Assembly: GCA_934615645.1 (NCBI GenBank)
Contig: CAKTTR010000093.1
Location: forward strand, 1 to 6,043
Length of the DNA: 6,043 nucleotides
Direction: 5' to 3'
Source: an uncultured Oscillospiraceae bacterium
Lineage (GTDB): Bacteria; Bacillota; Clostridia; Oscillospirales; Oscillospiraceae
Of the stretch, positions 1 through 4,897 are shown piece after piece. The notes beneath the pieces are model-generated. The model had not been told where the DNA came from. It searched no databases and saw nothing but the letters and a program-made list of their open reading frames with translations. The position numbers and the translations under genes are program-made. Every line of letters starts with the position of its first letter. Within the stretch, counting starts at the first letter, position 1.

Positions 1-41
1 TAAGCGAGAGTCAAAATCTCTGATTTTGTCACTCGAGCTTA
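1..41. repeat. Imperfect palindrome at the left edge
   Basis: Bases 1-18 are an imperfect inverted copy of 22-41, separated by a 3-nt loop (19-21). Paired blocks are 12-18 with 22-28 (7 bp), 8-11 with 31-34 (4 bp) and 1-5 with 37-41 (5 bp), with small internal mismatches and a two-base bulge. It lies downstream of the MATE gene when read on the minus strand, so it could form an RNA hairpin in that transcript's 3' region. No T-run is visible inside the window. It is probably part of a REP-like intergenic element that continues left of base 1; the family was not recognised. Confidence 0.5.
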
Positions 42-77
42 CACAGCGTGCTGATTTTGCCCCTCGAGCTTATACAG
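20..77. repeat. Two 27-bp near-identical direct repeats
   Basis: Bases 20-46 and 51-77 match at 24 of 27 positions (differences at repeat positions 10, 12 and 23) with a 31-base period and only 4 bases between copies. Each contains CTCGAGCTTA, including an XhoI-type palindrome. The inverted half at 1-18 belongs to the same sequence family, so the block is made of direct and inverted copies of one motif. It lies in the noncoding stretch after the MATE stop codon. Confidence 0.65.
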
Positions 78-92
78 AGGAGTCTCGTTTGA

Positions 93-124
93 GAGCATGT
101 CAAACATTTATTTTTGACATGCTC
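93..124. repeat. Perfect 12-bp inverted repeat across the MATE stop codon
   Basis: Bases 93-104 (GAGCATGTCAAA) are the exact reverse complement of 113-124, with an 8-base AT-rich loop at 105-112. On the minus strand this palindrome encodes the last residues of the MATE protein (SMSKINV) and its TGA stop at 100-102. No U-tract follows on the minus strand, so it is not a typical intrinsic terminator. It may be an RNA-stabilising 3' hairpin or a palindromic repeat that landed on the gene end. Confidence 0.7.
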
Positions 125-1503
125 AGCCACCTCCCCCGGTACAGCCGCCAGAAGCAGAGCAGCCCCCGGGCGACGAGCTCCGCCGTCATCGTCGCCCAGA
201 CGCCGATCACGCCGTAGGCCCGGGTAAAGAGCAGCACCGGCAGCACCCGCAGCGCCCACATGCTGAAGGCGTTGATGAGAAACGGCCCCTTGCCGTCCCC
301 TGCCCCCCGCAGCGCGCCGATGGCGACGATGCTGACGGCAAACAGCGGCTCTGAAAACGCGACGATCCGCAGCGCCCGGGCGCTGAGGTCGATGACCTCC
401 GCCTCCGGCGTCAGCAGCCCCGATAGGACCGGCGCCAGCCAGAACAGCAGCCCGCCCATGACGGTCACCAGCCCAAAGCCCAGGGCCGTCGTGCCGTAGG
501 CAAAGCGCTTGGCCATATCCTGCCGCCCCGCGCCGATGCTCTGGCCGACGAGGGCCGTCGCCGCCGTCGCGATACCGTAGGCCGGCAGATAGCAGATGCT
601 CTCGGTCTGGACAGCGACGTAATTCGCCGCCACCGCGACCGGCCCCATCCCCGTGACGACGGCTGTCATCACGATCTGCGCCAGGCACAGGGCCAGCCGC
701 TCCAGCGCCGCCGGTGTCGCCAACTGCAGGGCGCTGCGCATACACGGCTTCGTAAAGCGCCAGCGCTCCCCGCCCCGCAGCCGCAGCGGCCCCCGCCGCC
801 GAAGCACGAGGAAAAGCAGCATGAGCCCGATACACGCCTGGGCCAGCCCCGTCCCCAAGGCCGCCCCGGTGATGCCGAGCCCCGCTCCCCAGACGGTGAC
901 ACCGCCGATTTGCCGTGTCGGGTAAATCAAAAAGAAATTAAAGAGCATATCCAGCAAGCACATGCCCACATTCAAAACGCTGGGCAGCACCACGCTCCCG
1001 CTGCACCGCAGGATGCTGGAGTAAAATGCGCAGGCCATGCTGAAGGGCAAGAATGCGGCCACCGTGCAAAAATACGCCCGGGCATAGGGCCGAAGCGCCG
1101 CCTCCGCGCCCAGGGCCGCCGGCAGAAATTGCCCCGCCAAAACAGCCAGCGCCGCCAGTGCCGCGCCAAAGGCCGCGTTAAATAAGATCGCCTGGCACAG
1201 CACATCCCGGCTGTCTCGCTCCCGCCCCGCCCCCAGATACTGGGCGACCTGGACGGAAAACCCCACCGCCGCCGCGCTCACCAGCCCGCTCAGCAGCCAC
1301 GTCGTACTGGCGACAACGCCGATGGACGCCGTCGCCAGATACCCCAGGCTGCCAACCATCGCCGTGTCGATATAGCTCATCAGCGTCGAGACCAGCTGCT
1401 CCAAGATCGCCGGGATGGAAAGCGCGATCACCAGTCCCGCCTGCTGCCGCCCCGGGATCCGCTCCCCCCGCCGCATGATCTCACTCGCCTGCAGCAGATT
1501 CAT
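100..1503 (-). CDS. MATE family multidrug/cation antiporter
   Basis: A 467-aa integral membrane protein of the MATE (multidrug and toxin extrusion) family, which exports cationic drugs or metabolites across the cytoplasmic membrane using a Na+ or H+ gradient. It is hydrophobic throughout, consistent with about 12 membrane helices in two lobes joined by a basic loop near residues 234-252. The first helix carries the family-typical SYIDTAMVG (43-51). The two lobes show internal symmetry: QYLGAG (88-93) matches QSIGAG (321-326), and ILRCSGS (164-170) matches ALRGAGD (397-403). Length is normal for the family. The ATG at 1501-1503 follows a GAGAGGGG ribosome binding site. A near-consensus promoter lies about 320 bases upstream, so the leader is unusually long and contains a possible attenuator. 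The last seven residues come from a palindromic repeat. The substrate cannot be told from sequence. Confidence 0.93.
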   Translation of the reverse strand: MNLLQASEIMRRGERIPGRQQAGLVIALSIPAILEQLVSTLMSYIDTAMVGSLGYLATASIGVVASTTWLLSGLVSAAAVGFSVQVAQYLGAGRERDSRDVLCQAILFNAAFGAALAALAVLAGQFLPAALGAEAALRPYARAYFCTVAAFLPFSMACAFYSSILRCSGSVVLPSVLNVGMCLLDMLFNFFLIYPTRQIGGVTVWGAGLGITGAALGTGLAQACIGLMLLFLVLRRRGPLRLRGGERWRFTKPCMRSALQLATPAALERLALCLAQIVMTAVVTGMGPVAVAANYVAVQTESICYLPAYGIATAATALVGQSIGAGRQDMAKRFAYGTTALGFGLVTVMGGLLFWLAPVLSGLLTPEAEVIDLSARALRIVAFSEPLFAVSIVAIGALRGAGDGKGPFLINAFSMWALRVLPVLLFTRAYGVIGVWATMTAELVARGLLCFWRLYRGRWLSMSKINV

Positions 1504-1521
1504 ATAAGCCCCTCTCTTTCT

Positions 1522-1651
1522 CTATCCCCAGCGCATGATCTTGCGCCCCTTCTCGCTTCTCAGCGCCGCACCAGCTCGCGCGCCTTCTCATTTTCAGCGC
1601 ACATCACTTTTTCAGCCTCCGCAGCAACCACACACGTTCTTCTTCTGGCAT
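1522..1651 (-). other. Cluster of three candidate leader peptides upstream of the MATE gene
   Basis: Three minus-strand mini-ORFs lie in series. The first (1604-1651) reads MPEEERVWLLRRLKK. The second (1560-1604) reads MCAENEKARELVRR; its ATG overlaps the stop of the first as TGATG, and GGAGG lies at 1616-1620. The third (1522-1536) reads MRWG, with AAGGGG nine bases before its ATG. The MATE ATG follows 18 bases after the last stop. All three have plausible ribosome binding sites and the first two are rich in Arg, Lys and Glu. They could be regulatory leader peptides, remnants of a decayed small gene, or chance. Confidence 0.3.
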
Positions 1652-1721
1652 CCGCTCCACACCCCTGCCACCGCTCCACGCGACGCGTTTTCTAGGCCAA
1701 GAGCCGCGCCATACCAGCGCA

Positions 1722-1774
1722 GGCAAAAAGAAACAGCCGACCCCAGTGCTCTAATGCAGAAGGGATCCGCTGTT
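1722..1774 (-). terminator. Terminator-like hairpin (possible attenuator) in the MATE leader
   Basis: On the minus strand AACAGC (1774-1769) pairs with GCTGTT (1737-1732), and GATCCC (1767-1762) pairs with GGGGTC (1744-1739) with one G-U pair. One mismatched base lies between the two blocks, giving a 12-bp stem. TCTTTTTG follows at once (1731-1724). It ends about 98 nt after the predicted transcription start, the usual position for an attenuator. It could instead end a roughly 95-nt small RNA. No clear competing antiterminator stem was found. Confidence 0.5.
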
Positions 1775-1826
1775 CGCCGCTTCGGTCCTCCCCAAAGCCG
1801 CCGCGCCATGCCCGCTTGTACCGGGA

Positions 1827-1855
1827 ATTATAGCACCCGGCCCGCCCAAAGTCAA
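1827..1855 (-). promoter_or_regulatory. Near-consensus sigma-A promoter facing the MATE gene
   Basis: Minus-strand TTGACT (1855-1850) and a perfect TATAAT (1832-1827) are separated by exactly 17 bases. Transcription would start near 1820 and give a 5' leader of about 316 nt before the MATE ATG. No other gene intervenes in that direction. Confidence 0.8.
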
Positions 1856-1925
1856 TGCCCCCGGCAGGCTGCTTCCACCCGCCGGGAAAGCGACAAAAGT
1901 TTAAAAAACGCTCCGCCGACAGACC

Positions 1926-2309
1926 TCACCTGGCGTCCCGCCGACACGCGATCACGCCAAGACGCACCAGCCTGGAAGCGATCGCACCCCGCGTCCTGCG
2001 GTGTTTCTTGGCCAGCACCGCGCAGCTCATGCCGCTCTGGTATTCCGCCCGCAGCAGCGCCTCCTCGGCAAGGGTCCAAGGCTCTCCAGCATTCGATGCC
2101 TGCTCCGTCTCCGGCGCTTCCTGCGCTTCGCCTGTCTCCAGCGTGTCCGTCTCCGCCCCCGTCTTTGGCAAGGCCGCCAGGACCGTATAAAGCGCCCGTA
2201 CGACCTGGGCCTGATTGCAGCTGTCCTGCGAAGGAAGCGCCTCCCCTGTCGCCGGGTCTTTGCCATCGGCCAGCGCCGCCAAAATCTCCCGCGCCTGTTG
2301 CATCTCCAT
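1926..2309 (-). CDS. Hypothetical two-domain protein with C-terminal HTH/SANT-like DNA-binding motif
   Basis: A 127-aa cytoplasmic protein with no confident family name. Residues 1-48 form a helical segment with the pattern REILAALADGKDPATGEALP, a motif I associate with uncharacterised Firmicutes proteins. Residues 50-76 are an acidic Glu/Thr-rich linker. Residues 77-122 (starting EPWTLAEEALLRAEY, ending GAIASRLVRLG) have the pattern of a short Myb/SANT-like or HTH domain, in which a Trp-Thr-x-x-Glu start is followed by a recognition helix with ARxxGAIxSRL-type spacing. The ATG at 2307-2309 has AGGAGGG upstream at good spacing. It starts 21 bases after the stop of the XRE gene and has no promoter of its own, so the two are probably one operon. 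DNA binding is inferred; the target is unknown. No convincing terminator follows. Confidence 0.8.
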   Translation of the reverse strand: MEMQQAREILAALADGKDPATGEALPSQDSCNQAQVVRALYTVLAALPKTGAETDTLETGEAQEAPETEQASNAGEPWTLAEEALLRAEYQSGMSCAVLAKKHRRTRGAIASRLVRLGVIACRRDAR

Positions 2310-2330
2310 CCCGCGCCCTCCTGTCTGCGT

Positions 2331-2609
2331 CTATTTCCGGTTAAAATACTGGATCAGTGTATATAAAATATGTTTCTCTTCTTCCGACAGCCCGTCAATA
2401 TAAATCGCCTCCGTGCGGTCAAGGCCCAGCATATAATCCGCTGATACCCGGAAAAACTGTGCCAGCTCCGCGACGTACTGTGTCGTCGGGATCGACAGGC
2501 CCATTTCCCACGCATTGACCGCCGGGCGCGTTATGCCGACTCTCCTCGCCAGCGCAGCCTGAGACACGCCCGCCCGCTCACGAAGCTCCTTGATCTTGTC
2601 ACAAATCAT
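2331..2609 (-). CDS. XRE-family (Cro/CI-type) transcriptional regulator
   Basis: A 92-aa helix-turn-helix protein. Residues 5-58 match the HTH_3 fold: IKELRERAGVSQAALARRVG forms the first two helices and ITRPAVNAWEMG the recognition helix, followed by PTTQYVAELAQFFRVSADYMLGLD. The C-terminal tail (SEEEKHILYTLIQYF) is typical of small clostridial XRE proteins and may help dimerise. I chose the ATG at 2607-2609 because GAGGTG lies just upstream and the domain begins there; the longer frame to 2684 would add 25 residues and run into the promoter. It heads an operon with the 127-aa gene and is divergent from the zinc-ribbon membrane gene, with overlapping promoters. It probably regulates itself and the divergent gene. 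The ligand or inducing signal is unknown. Confidence 0.9.
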   Translation of the reverse strand: MICDKIKELRERAGVSQAALARRVGITRPAVNAWEMGLSIPTTQYVAELAQFFRVSADYMLGLDRTEAIYIDGLSEEEKHILYTLIQYFNRK

Positions 2610-2610
2610 A

Positions 2611-2627
2611 GCATCACCTCTTGATGC
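2611..2627 (-). promoter_or_regulatory. Hairpin presenting the XRE ribosome binding site
   Basis: GCATCA (2611-2616) is the exact inverse of TGATGC (2622-2627) with a 5-base loop. On the XRE mRNA the loop reads AGAGG, the Shine-Dalgarno core, and the start codon begins two bases after the stem. The hairpin could limit translation. As DNA the same palindrome could be a binding site for the XRE dimer. Confidence 0.5.
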
Positions 2628-2655
2628 TAGTATAATTTGCAGGTGCAGATATTTA

Positions 2656-2684
2656 ATTATCAGTATATATAGTCTCATTGACAA
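2656..2684 (-). promoter_or_regulatory. Promoter of the XRE operon
   Basis: Minus-strand TTGTCA (2684-2679) and GATAAT (2661-2656) are spaced by 17 bases, predicting a start near 2650 and a leader of about 40 nt. Its -35 box occupies almost the same bases as the -35 box of the plus-strand promoter. A second possible -10 (TATACT at 2634-2629) lacks a good -35. Confidence 0.65.
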
Positions 2685-2706
2685 TCATCGCCTGCTATGC
2701 TACAAT
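2678..2706 (+). promoter_or_regulatory. Promoter of the zinc-ribbon membrane protein gene
   Basis: A perfect TTGACA (2678-2683) and TACAAT (2701-2706) with a 17-base spacer lie 50 bases before the ATG. The -35 is centred on the odd palindrome ATTG-A-CAAT (2677-2685), which it shares with the divergent XRE promoter. A repressor bound there would block both. Confidence 0.8.
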
Positions 2707-2755
2707 TATCCTGACGGGTAACCGCCAAAATAGAAAAAAGTAGGAGTGCTGCATC

Positions 2756-3262
2756 ATGCAAGACAGGCAATATACCATTTCTCCGAAAAGCTCTGTGGGC
2801 GCTGAAACCGACATAACCGCCATTTTAAAAGTATTTGCTGTCATTATCTTTATCGGTGGATTCATCGGCGGCATTGTTCTTGGAAAACAGCTTGCCGATG
2901 ACTTTTCCTTGGGCGTTGCACTTCTCATCTGGCTTTTGGCGCTGCTTGAAGGTTCGCTCCTGCTTGCGCTGCGGGAAGTCCTTATCGTTATGCACATCCA
3001 CCAGGCACAGGATTATATTGTCACGTTGCCTGCCACGGAAGCTCCTGCTGCGGAAAGCATCAACGCAGTGCCCCAGCCGCAGCAGCAACCGCAGCAGCCA
3101 TCTGAACCCAAATCTGCTGTGCAGCCAGAAGCAACGCCACGCGAGGGATATATCCTTTGCCCAGTTTGCGGGCAGGAACAGCCCGTAAAGCGAGACCTTT
3201 GTTGGAAGTGCGGCACGCGCTTCTCCAAGTCAGTGCAGCCAAGAACCGCCTCTAGAAACTGA
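2756..3262 (+). CDS. Two-pass membrane protein with C-terminal zinc ribbon
   Basis: A 168-aa protein of unknown function. Residues 1-20 are polar. Two hydrophobic helices follow, about 23-43 (Gly-rich, VIIFIGGFIGGIVLG) and 50-72, joined by a short polar turn. Residues 92-128 are a Pro/Gln/Ala linker. Residues 133-156 form a zinc ribbon with CPVCG (C135, C138) and CWKCG (C149, C152), ending in TRF. The likely topology has both ends in the cytoplasm. AGGAG lies nine bases before the ATG, and a consensus promoter is further upstream. Codon use is visibly more AT-rich than in flanking genes, and the gene is divergent from an XRE regulator, which hints at acquisition. Similar small zinc-ribbon membrane proteins occur as orphans in clostridia. 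After the TGA the frame continues with further zinc-ribbon-like sequence, so the protein may have been shortened. Confidence 0.85.
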   Translation: MQDRQYTISPKSSVGAETDITAILKVFAVIIFIGGFIGGIVLGKQLADDFSLGVALLIWLLALLEGSLLLALREVLIVMHIHQAQDYIVTLPATEAPAAESINAVPQPQQQPQQPSEPKSAVQPEATPREGYILCPVCGQEQPVKRDLCWKCGTRFSKSVQPRTASRN

Positions 3263-3310
3263 TACGTTGTTTGCCCAGCATGTGGTGCTGGGCAGCGCAT
3301 CTGTGGCCGC
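3263..3310 (+). pseudogene. Possible remnant of a second zinc-ribbon half, in frame after the stop
   Basis: Directly after the TGA at 3260-3262 the same frame reads YVVCPACGAGQRICGR. This resembles the upstream GYILCPVCGQEQ, and nine bases (TTTGCCCAG) are identical in the two copies. No further stop occurs in this frame until about 3528. It may be an eroded extension of the gene cut off by a nonsense mutation, or a partial duplication. Chance resemblance cannot be excluded because the segment is also a palindrome. Confidence 0.35.
3272..3294 (+). repeat. Perfect 9-bp hairpin just after the zinc-ribbon gene
   Basis: TGCCCAGCA (3272-3280) is the exact inverse of 3286-3294 with a 5-base loop, beginning ten bases after the stop codon. 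No U-tract follows, so it is not an intrinsic terminator. It may stabilise the mRNA 3' end. Confidence 0.55.
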
Positions 3311-3385
3311 TCACACGCGCAATATGCATTCAGGAATGTTTATCGTTGTCTATCGCCCATTAACATAATTTATTATAATAAACTG

Positions 3386-3420
3386 AAAAGGCAGGGGGGT
3401 ATATCCTCTGCCTTTTCTCT
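3386..3420 (+). terminator. Intrinsic terminator, probably bidirectional
   Basis: AAAAGGCAG (3386-3394) pairs with CTGCCTTTT (3408-3416), and three further pairs (one G-U) extend the stem to 12 bp around a 7-base loop. The right arm ends in TTTT and is followed by a pyrimidine-rich CTCTTTCTC. Because the left arm begins with AAAA, the minus strand also ends in TTTT. It can therefore serve both the zinc-ribbon gene and the convergent 444-aa gene. Confidence 0.85.
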
Positions 3421-3453
3421 TTCTCAGATTTTTCTTGATTATTTACATAGATT

Positions 3454-3488
3454 TCCCGCTCAGTGTCATTCTTGCGGGAGTCTTTTTC
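3454..3488 (+). terminator. Second plus-strand terminator before the convergent gene
   Basis: TCCCGC (3454-3459) pairs with GCGGGA (3474-3479) across a 14-base loop, and GTCTTTTTCC follows on the plus strand. It lies immediately before the 3' end of the convergent minus-strand gene and would stop read-through antisense transcription. The stem is short, so this is weaker than the terminator at 3386. Confidence 0.45.
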
Positions 3489-3489
3489 C

Positions 3490-4824
3490 TCAATCATTCT
3501 CCCACGCGTCCCAGGCGTCGTCTAAATCTTCATAATCATCCGGGTTCTCCTCATAGAGGTCCTCCGGGCTGTCGTATTCGTCGCGCAGGCTGCCGCTGTC
3601 ATCGTCGTTGTAATAGTACGTCGCGTGGGTGTCCGGCTTGACGACGGGCACCAGGAGGGTGTGGTCGCGCCAATAGCCGGATTCCTCCTGGACCTCCGAA
3701 ACATAGCCATTCAGGCAAATGGCGGTGAAGATCAGCTCCCGGCCCGTCGTAAACCACAGATACGTCGACTGCTCCAGCACCCGCCATCCGCCGTCCCAGT
3801 TGTCCCGGTAGACCTGCTTATGCCGGACGATCCCATAGCTGCCCAGCACCGGCGTTGTCCCGATCTCCGACTCCGGCATACCGACATACGGCAGCCCAGC
3901 ATCCCGCATCGCCTGGATCTCCGCCTCCTTCGCCCGCTGCTCTGCCTCCTGTTCCGCCTCCCAGCGCGCGGCCCAGTCGGGGTCCACCGCAGGCTTCGTC
4001 TCCGGCGCGGGCCGCAGCAGCACGAACAATAAGACCCCCAGCGCCGCCGCCAGCAGCAGCCATCTCCCCCACCGCCTCTTCGGCGCCCTCGCCCCATTCG
4101 GCGCAGCAGCTTCTGCCCCCGCGCCCCGCGGCGATTCGGACGCTTCCCGCGCAGCGGCCTTCGGTGCAACAGTCTTCGGCGGTCCGGGCGCAGCGGCCTT
4201 CGGTGCAACAGTCTTCGACGTTCTGAACGCAGCGGCTTTCCCCGCAGGCTCCTTCAGCCGGACCGGCTGCGGCAGCGTATCTAAAATTGGCCCCGGCAGC
4301 GTATCTAAGACCGGCCCCGGCAAGTCCCGCGGCTTCGCCGCCTGCGCCCGGTCAAGCTGCGGCGCTTTCTCCGTCGCCGCCTGCGCCGTGCGGCCCGCGA
4401 CCTGGGCGCAGACCGCCAGGTCTTCTGCCCCCTGCCGGTCGCAGGTCCGCTCTATATCAGGCGTCGCCGGGCTAGCACACGCCGCAGCCCGCGCCGCCGG
4501 TCCCGGCGGCGCATTCTCTTGCGTCTCTTGCGCGTTCTCTTGCCGCGCATCCTTCTGCGGCACGCGCTTCGACGGCGCGTCCCGCTTCGGAAACGCCGTC
4601 TCCGCCGCCTTGCGCAGGACAAATTTCGTCCGCTCCGGCGGGTACGGCGCATCCTGCTCCGTGCAGATAAAAACCTCCGTCACCCGCCCCAGCCTCTTCG
4701 CGCCAAACCGCCCGACGGGGACGACGACAAACGCCCCCGCCTCCAGCGGCACACCGCCGGTCAGATACGCATACGCCGCGCCCTTCTCGCGAAACTGCAC
4801 CATACAATATTGATAATACGCCAT
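3490..4824 (-). CDS. Single-pass membrane protein with repeat-rich linker, function unknown
   Basis: A 444-aa protein. Residues 1-72 form a small folded domain (MAYYQYCMVQF...VVVPVGRFGAKRLGRVTEV...YPPERTKFVLRKA), a beta-rich module I associate with clostridial orphan proteins. Residues 75-250 are a low-complexity Ala/Pro/Lys linker with 8-aa (LPGPVLDT-type) and 13-aa (KAAAxxxxKTVAP) repeats. A basic patch (KRRWGRW) precedes one membrane helix at about 254-271, so the N-terminus should be inside. Outside come a Glu/Ala helix (284-306) and a domain with LPYVGMPESEIGTT (311-324) and IFTAICLNGYVSEV, a pattern familiar from uncharacterised Firmicutes proteins. The end is strongly acidic (418-444). 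I start at the ATG 4822-4824, where the folded domain begins, with AAAGG ten bases upstream; the frame is open to 4971 but would cross a terminator. No function can be assigned. Confidence 0.82.
   Translation of the reverse strand: MAYYQYCMVQFREKGAAYAYLTGGVPLEAGAFVVVPVGRFGAKRLGRVTEVFICTEQDAPYPPERTKFVLRKAAETAFPKRDAPSKRVPQKDARQENAQETQENAPPGPAARAAACASPATPDIERTCDRQGAEDLAVCAQVAGRTAQAATEKAPQLDRAQAAKPRDLPGPVLDTLPGPILDTLPQPVRLKEPAGKAAAFRTSKTVAPKAAAPGPPKTVAPKAAAREASESPRGAGAEAAAPNGARAPKRRWGRWLLLAAALGVLLFVLLRPAPETKPAVDPDWAARWEAEQEAEQRAKEAEIQAMRDAGLPYVGMPESEIGTTPVLGSYGIVRHKQVYRDNWDGGWRVLEQSTYLWFTTGRELIFTAICLNGYVSEVQEESGYWRDHTLLVPVVKPDTHATYYYNDDDSGSLRDEYDSPEDLYEENPDDYEDLDDAWDAWEND
4150..4256 (-). repeat. 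39-bp in-frame tandem repeat
   Basis: A 29-base block at 4150-4178 recurs exactly at 4189-4217, a period of 39 bases or 13 codons. A third, degraded copy starts at 4228. In the protein this gives KAAAFRTSKTVAP, KAAAPGPPKTVAP and KAAAREASESPRG (residues 196-234) in the linker just before the membrane helix. Exact identity of 29 bases suggests a recent duplication. Confidence 0.85.
4271..4318 (-). repeat. 24-bp in-frame tandem repeat
   Basis: Bases 4271-4294 and 4295-4318 are adjacent 24-base copies differing at only a few positions. They encode LPGPVLDT and LPGPILDT (residues 168-183), with a third diverged unit, LPQPVRLK, next to them. They lie in the proline-rich linker of the 444-aa membrane protein. 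Confidence 0.8.
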
Positions 4825-4846
4825 CGCCGCCCCGCCTTTCCGCCGC

Positions 4847-4889
4847 AAAAAACTGCCGGGGCTGCCCTGATCTCTCAGAAGCAGCCCCG
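4847..4889 (-). terminator. Intrinsic terminator after yebC
   Basis: CGGGGCTGC (4857-4865) is the exact inverse of 4881-4889. An inner CTGA/TCAG pairing (4867-4870 with 4875-4878) extends the stem. On the minus strand the stem is followed by GCAG and then six T residues (4852-4847). It stands 38 bases beyond the yebC stop and 23 bases before the next start codon, so it separates the two genes. Confidence 0.85.
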
Positions 4890-4897
4890 CAGGCCTC

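Larger units (their letters stand above)
1504..1925 (-). other. Long noncoding leader region of the MATE gene
   Basis: These 422 bases hold no gene of normal size. Read on the minus strand they contain a sigma-A promoter (1827-1855), a terminator-like hairpin (1722-1774) and three tiny reading frames with Shine-Dalgarno sequences (1522-1651). A 10-bp direct repeat, ATGGCGCGGC, flanks the hairpin (minus strand, 1809-1800 and 1712-1703). The bases between 1856 and 1925 follow the stop of the upstream gene and include a T6 run on the minus strand, but I see no good hairpin in front of it. I recognise no known riboswitch class here. Confidence 0.6.

Noticed and set aside
20..77. CRISPR array
   Set aside because: Only two copies are visible, with a 4-base gap instead of a spacer, and a third unit is inverted.
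29..835. Minus-strand 268-aa frame overlapping the MATE gene
   Set aside because: It is a Gly/Ala/Arg-rich shadow in another frame of the MATE gene.
1612..1809. Minus-strand 65-aa frame with a Cys-rich end, starting close to the predicted transcription start
   Set aside because: It runs through the terminator-like hairpin, has no ribosome binding site and no recognisable domain. The leader RNA reading is more likely, though a small protein cannot be excluded.
1886..1925. Terminator after the 127-aa gene
   Set aside because: A T6 run is present on the minus strand, but only 4-bp stems precede it.
1535..2344. Plus-strand 269-aa reading frame
   Set aside because: It is antisense to the 127-aa gene and the MATE leader, with a Ser/Pro/Arg-rich composition typical of shadows in GC-rich DNA and no domain pattern.
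2610..2684. N-terminal extension of the XRE regulator
   Set aside because: The extra 25 residues lie over the promoter, while the ATG at 2609 has a good ribosome binding site and begins the HTH domain.
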